From Micromonospora sp. Llam0 (GTDB lineage: Bacteria > Actinomycetota > Actinomycetes > Mycobacteriales > Micromonosporaceae): a stretch of DNA of 64,000 nt. The stretch is from positions 682,001 through 746,000 of the forward strand of contig NZ_RJJY01000001.1 in assembly GCF_003751085.1 (NCBI RefSeq), in the 5' to 3' direction. Each line of letters opens with the position of its first letter. Within the stretch, counting starts at the first letter, position 1. The translations under genes and the position numbers were made by a program. Below, piece after piece: positions 63,723 to 64,000 of the stretch. The notes under the pieces were generated by a model. It saw nothing but the letters and a program-made list of their open reading frames with translations. It ran no database searches and was not told the DNA's origin.

Positions 63723-64000
63723 ATGCGTAGACCGAGATCCTTGTTCCGACCGGTCGGTGTCGCGGCGCTGCTGGTCGCGGCGCTCGCCGTCACCACCGTA
63801 GGTGCGGCGGCTGCCGCCGCCCCCCGCACGTCCGCCGCCGGCCCTGTCGGTATCACCGTCGCGTCCGGCGACGCCGTCGGCATCACCGCCGGGACGGCCG
63901 GTTGCGGCCGCGCGCCGGGGCTGGCCAGCGGCACCCGTACGGTCCAGAGCGGCGGCCGGACCCGCAGCTACATCCTGCGGCTGCCGGACAACTACCAGCA
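63723..64000 (+). CDS. Secreted feruloyl/acetyl-xylan esterase-like protein (3' partial)
   Basis: The ATG at 63723 has GGGAG upstream. The signal peptide MRRPRSLFRPVGVAALLVAA is followed by an Ala/Gly-rich linker, then CGRAPGLASGTRTVQSGGRT and RSYILRLPDNYQ, the usual start of a CE1-like esterase domain (LpqC/feruloyl esterase group). It runs off the window. Placement 44 bp after GH27 suggests one operon for side-chain removal from plant cell-wall polysaccharides. Confidence 0.7.
   Translation, partial: MRRPRSLFRPVGVAALLVAALAVTTVGAAAAAAPRTSAAGPVGITVASGDAVGITAGTAGCGRAPGLASGTRTVQSGGRTRSYILRLPDNYQ

Overview
This window is high-GC actinobacterial chromosome, most likely Micromonosporaceae. The basis is the DUF3046-recA-recX-rny-gluABCD-miaB-miaA-hflX-lexA-nrdR-nrdJ gene order, codon use strongly biased to G/C in third positions, frequent GTG and TTG starts, mycobacterial/actinobacterial-type SOS boxes and secreted glycosidases carrying ricin-type (CBM13) modules. 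I name no species.

Positions 1-34,000 are mostly conserved core. They hold a UdgX-type uracil-DNA glycosylase (5' truncated by the window), an MFS exporter, DUF3046, recA with an SOS box, recX, RNase Y, a glutamate-type ABC importer (gluABCD on the minus strand), miaB, a DUF349 protein, a LigB-like protein and miaA. The 3' end of miaA has been invaded by a mobile element that itself carries a second IS. After it come NAD-malic enzyme, hflX, a membrane-anchored secreted protein, lexA with two SOS boxes, nrdR with an NrdR box, and a B12-dependent ribonucleotide reductase gene (nrdJ). nrdJ is about twice its normal length because it carries three inteins, each with two LAGLIDADG-like motifs.

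Positions 34,000-51,300 are more variable. They hold MFS and DUF2332 genes, a gene graveyard (MBL-hydrolase and sigma-factor remnants), a TauD-like Fe(II)/2OG dioxygenase with a possible 42-residue peptide gene upstream, and a divergent SsuABC-like importer with two permeases. Next are a SigG-like ECF sigma factor with DUF6069, two NAD(P)-binding oxidoreductases and a divergent XRE/MmyB-like regulator. A decayed second copy of the importer ATPase tail follows, then a MacB/FtsX-like exporter beside a histidine kinase/response regulator pair.

Positions 51,300-54,760 are a lower-GC, defence-like island. EACC1 overlaps a caspase-like effector gene by 4 bases, and a PD-(D/E)XK-like nuclease candidate lies downstream on the same strand. 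Both large genes are thrown out of frame by perfect short tandem duplications of 7 and 16 bp.

Positions 55,400-64,000 hold a GNAT acetyltransferase, a regulator/flavoprotein/5-formyl-THF cyclo-ligase-like operon, a translationally coupled operon ending in a GOLPH3/VPS74-family protein, and a plant-polysaccharide cluster. That cluster has a GH11 xylanase, a divergent GH27 alpha-galactosidase and the start of a feruloyl/acetyl-xylan-esterase-like gene, with an operator-like palindrome between the first two.
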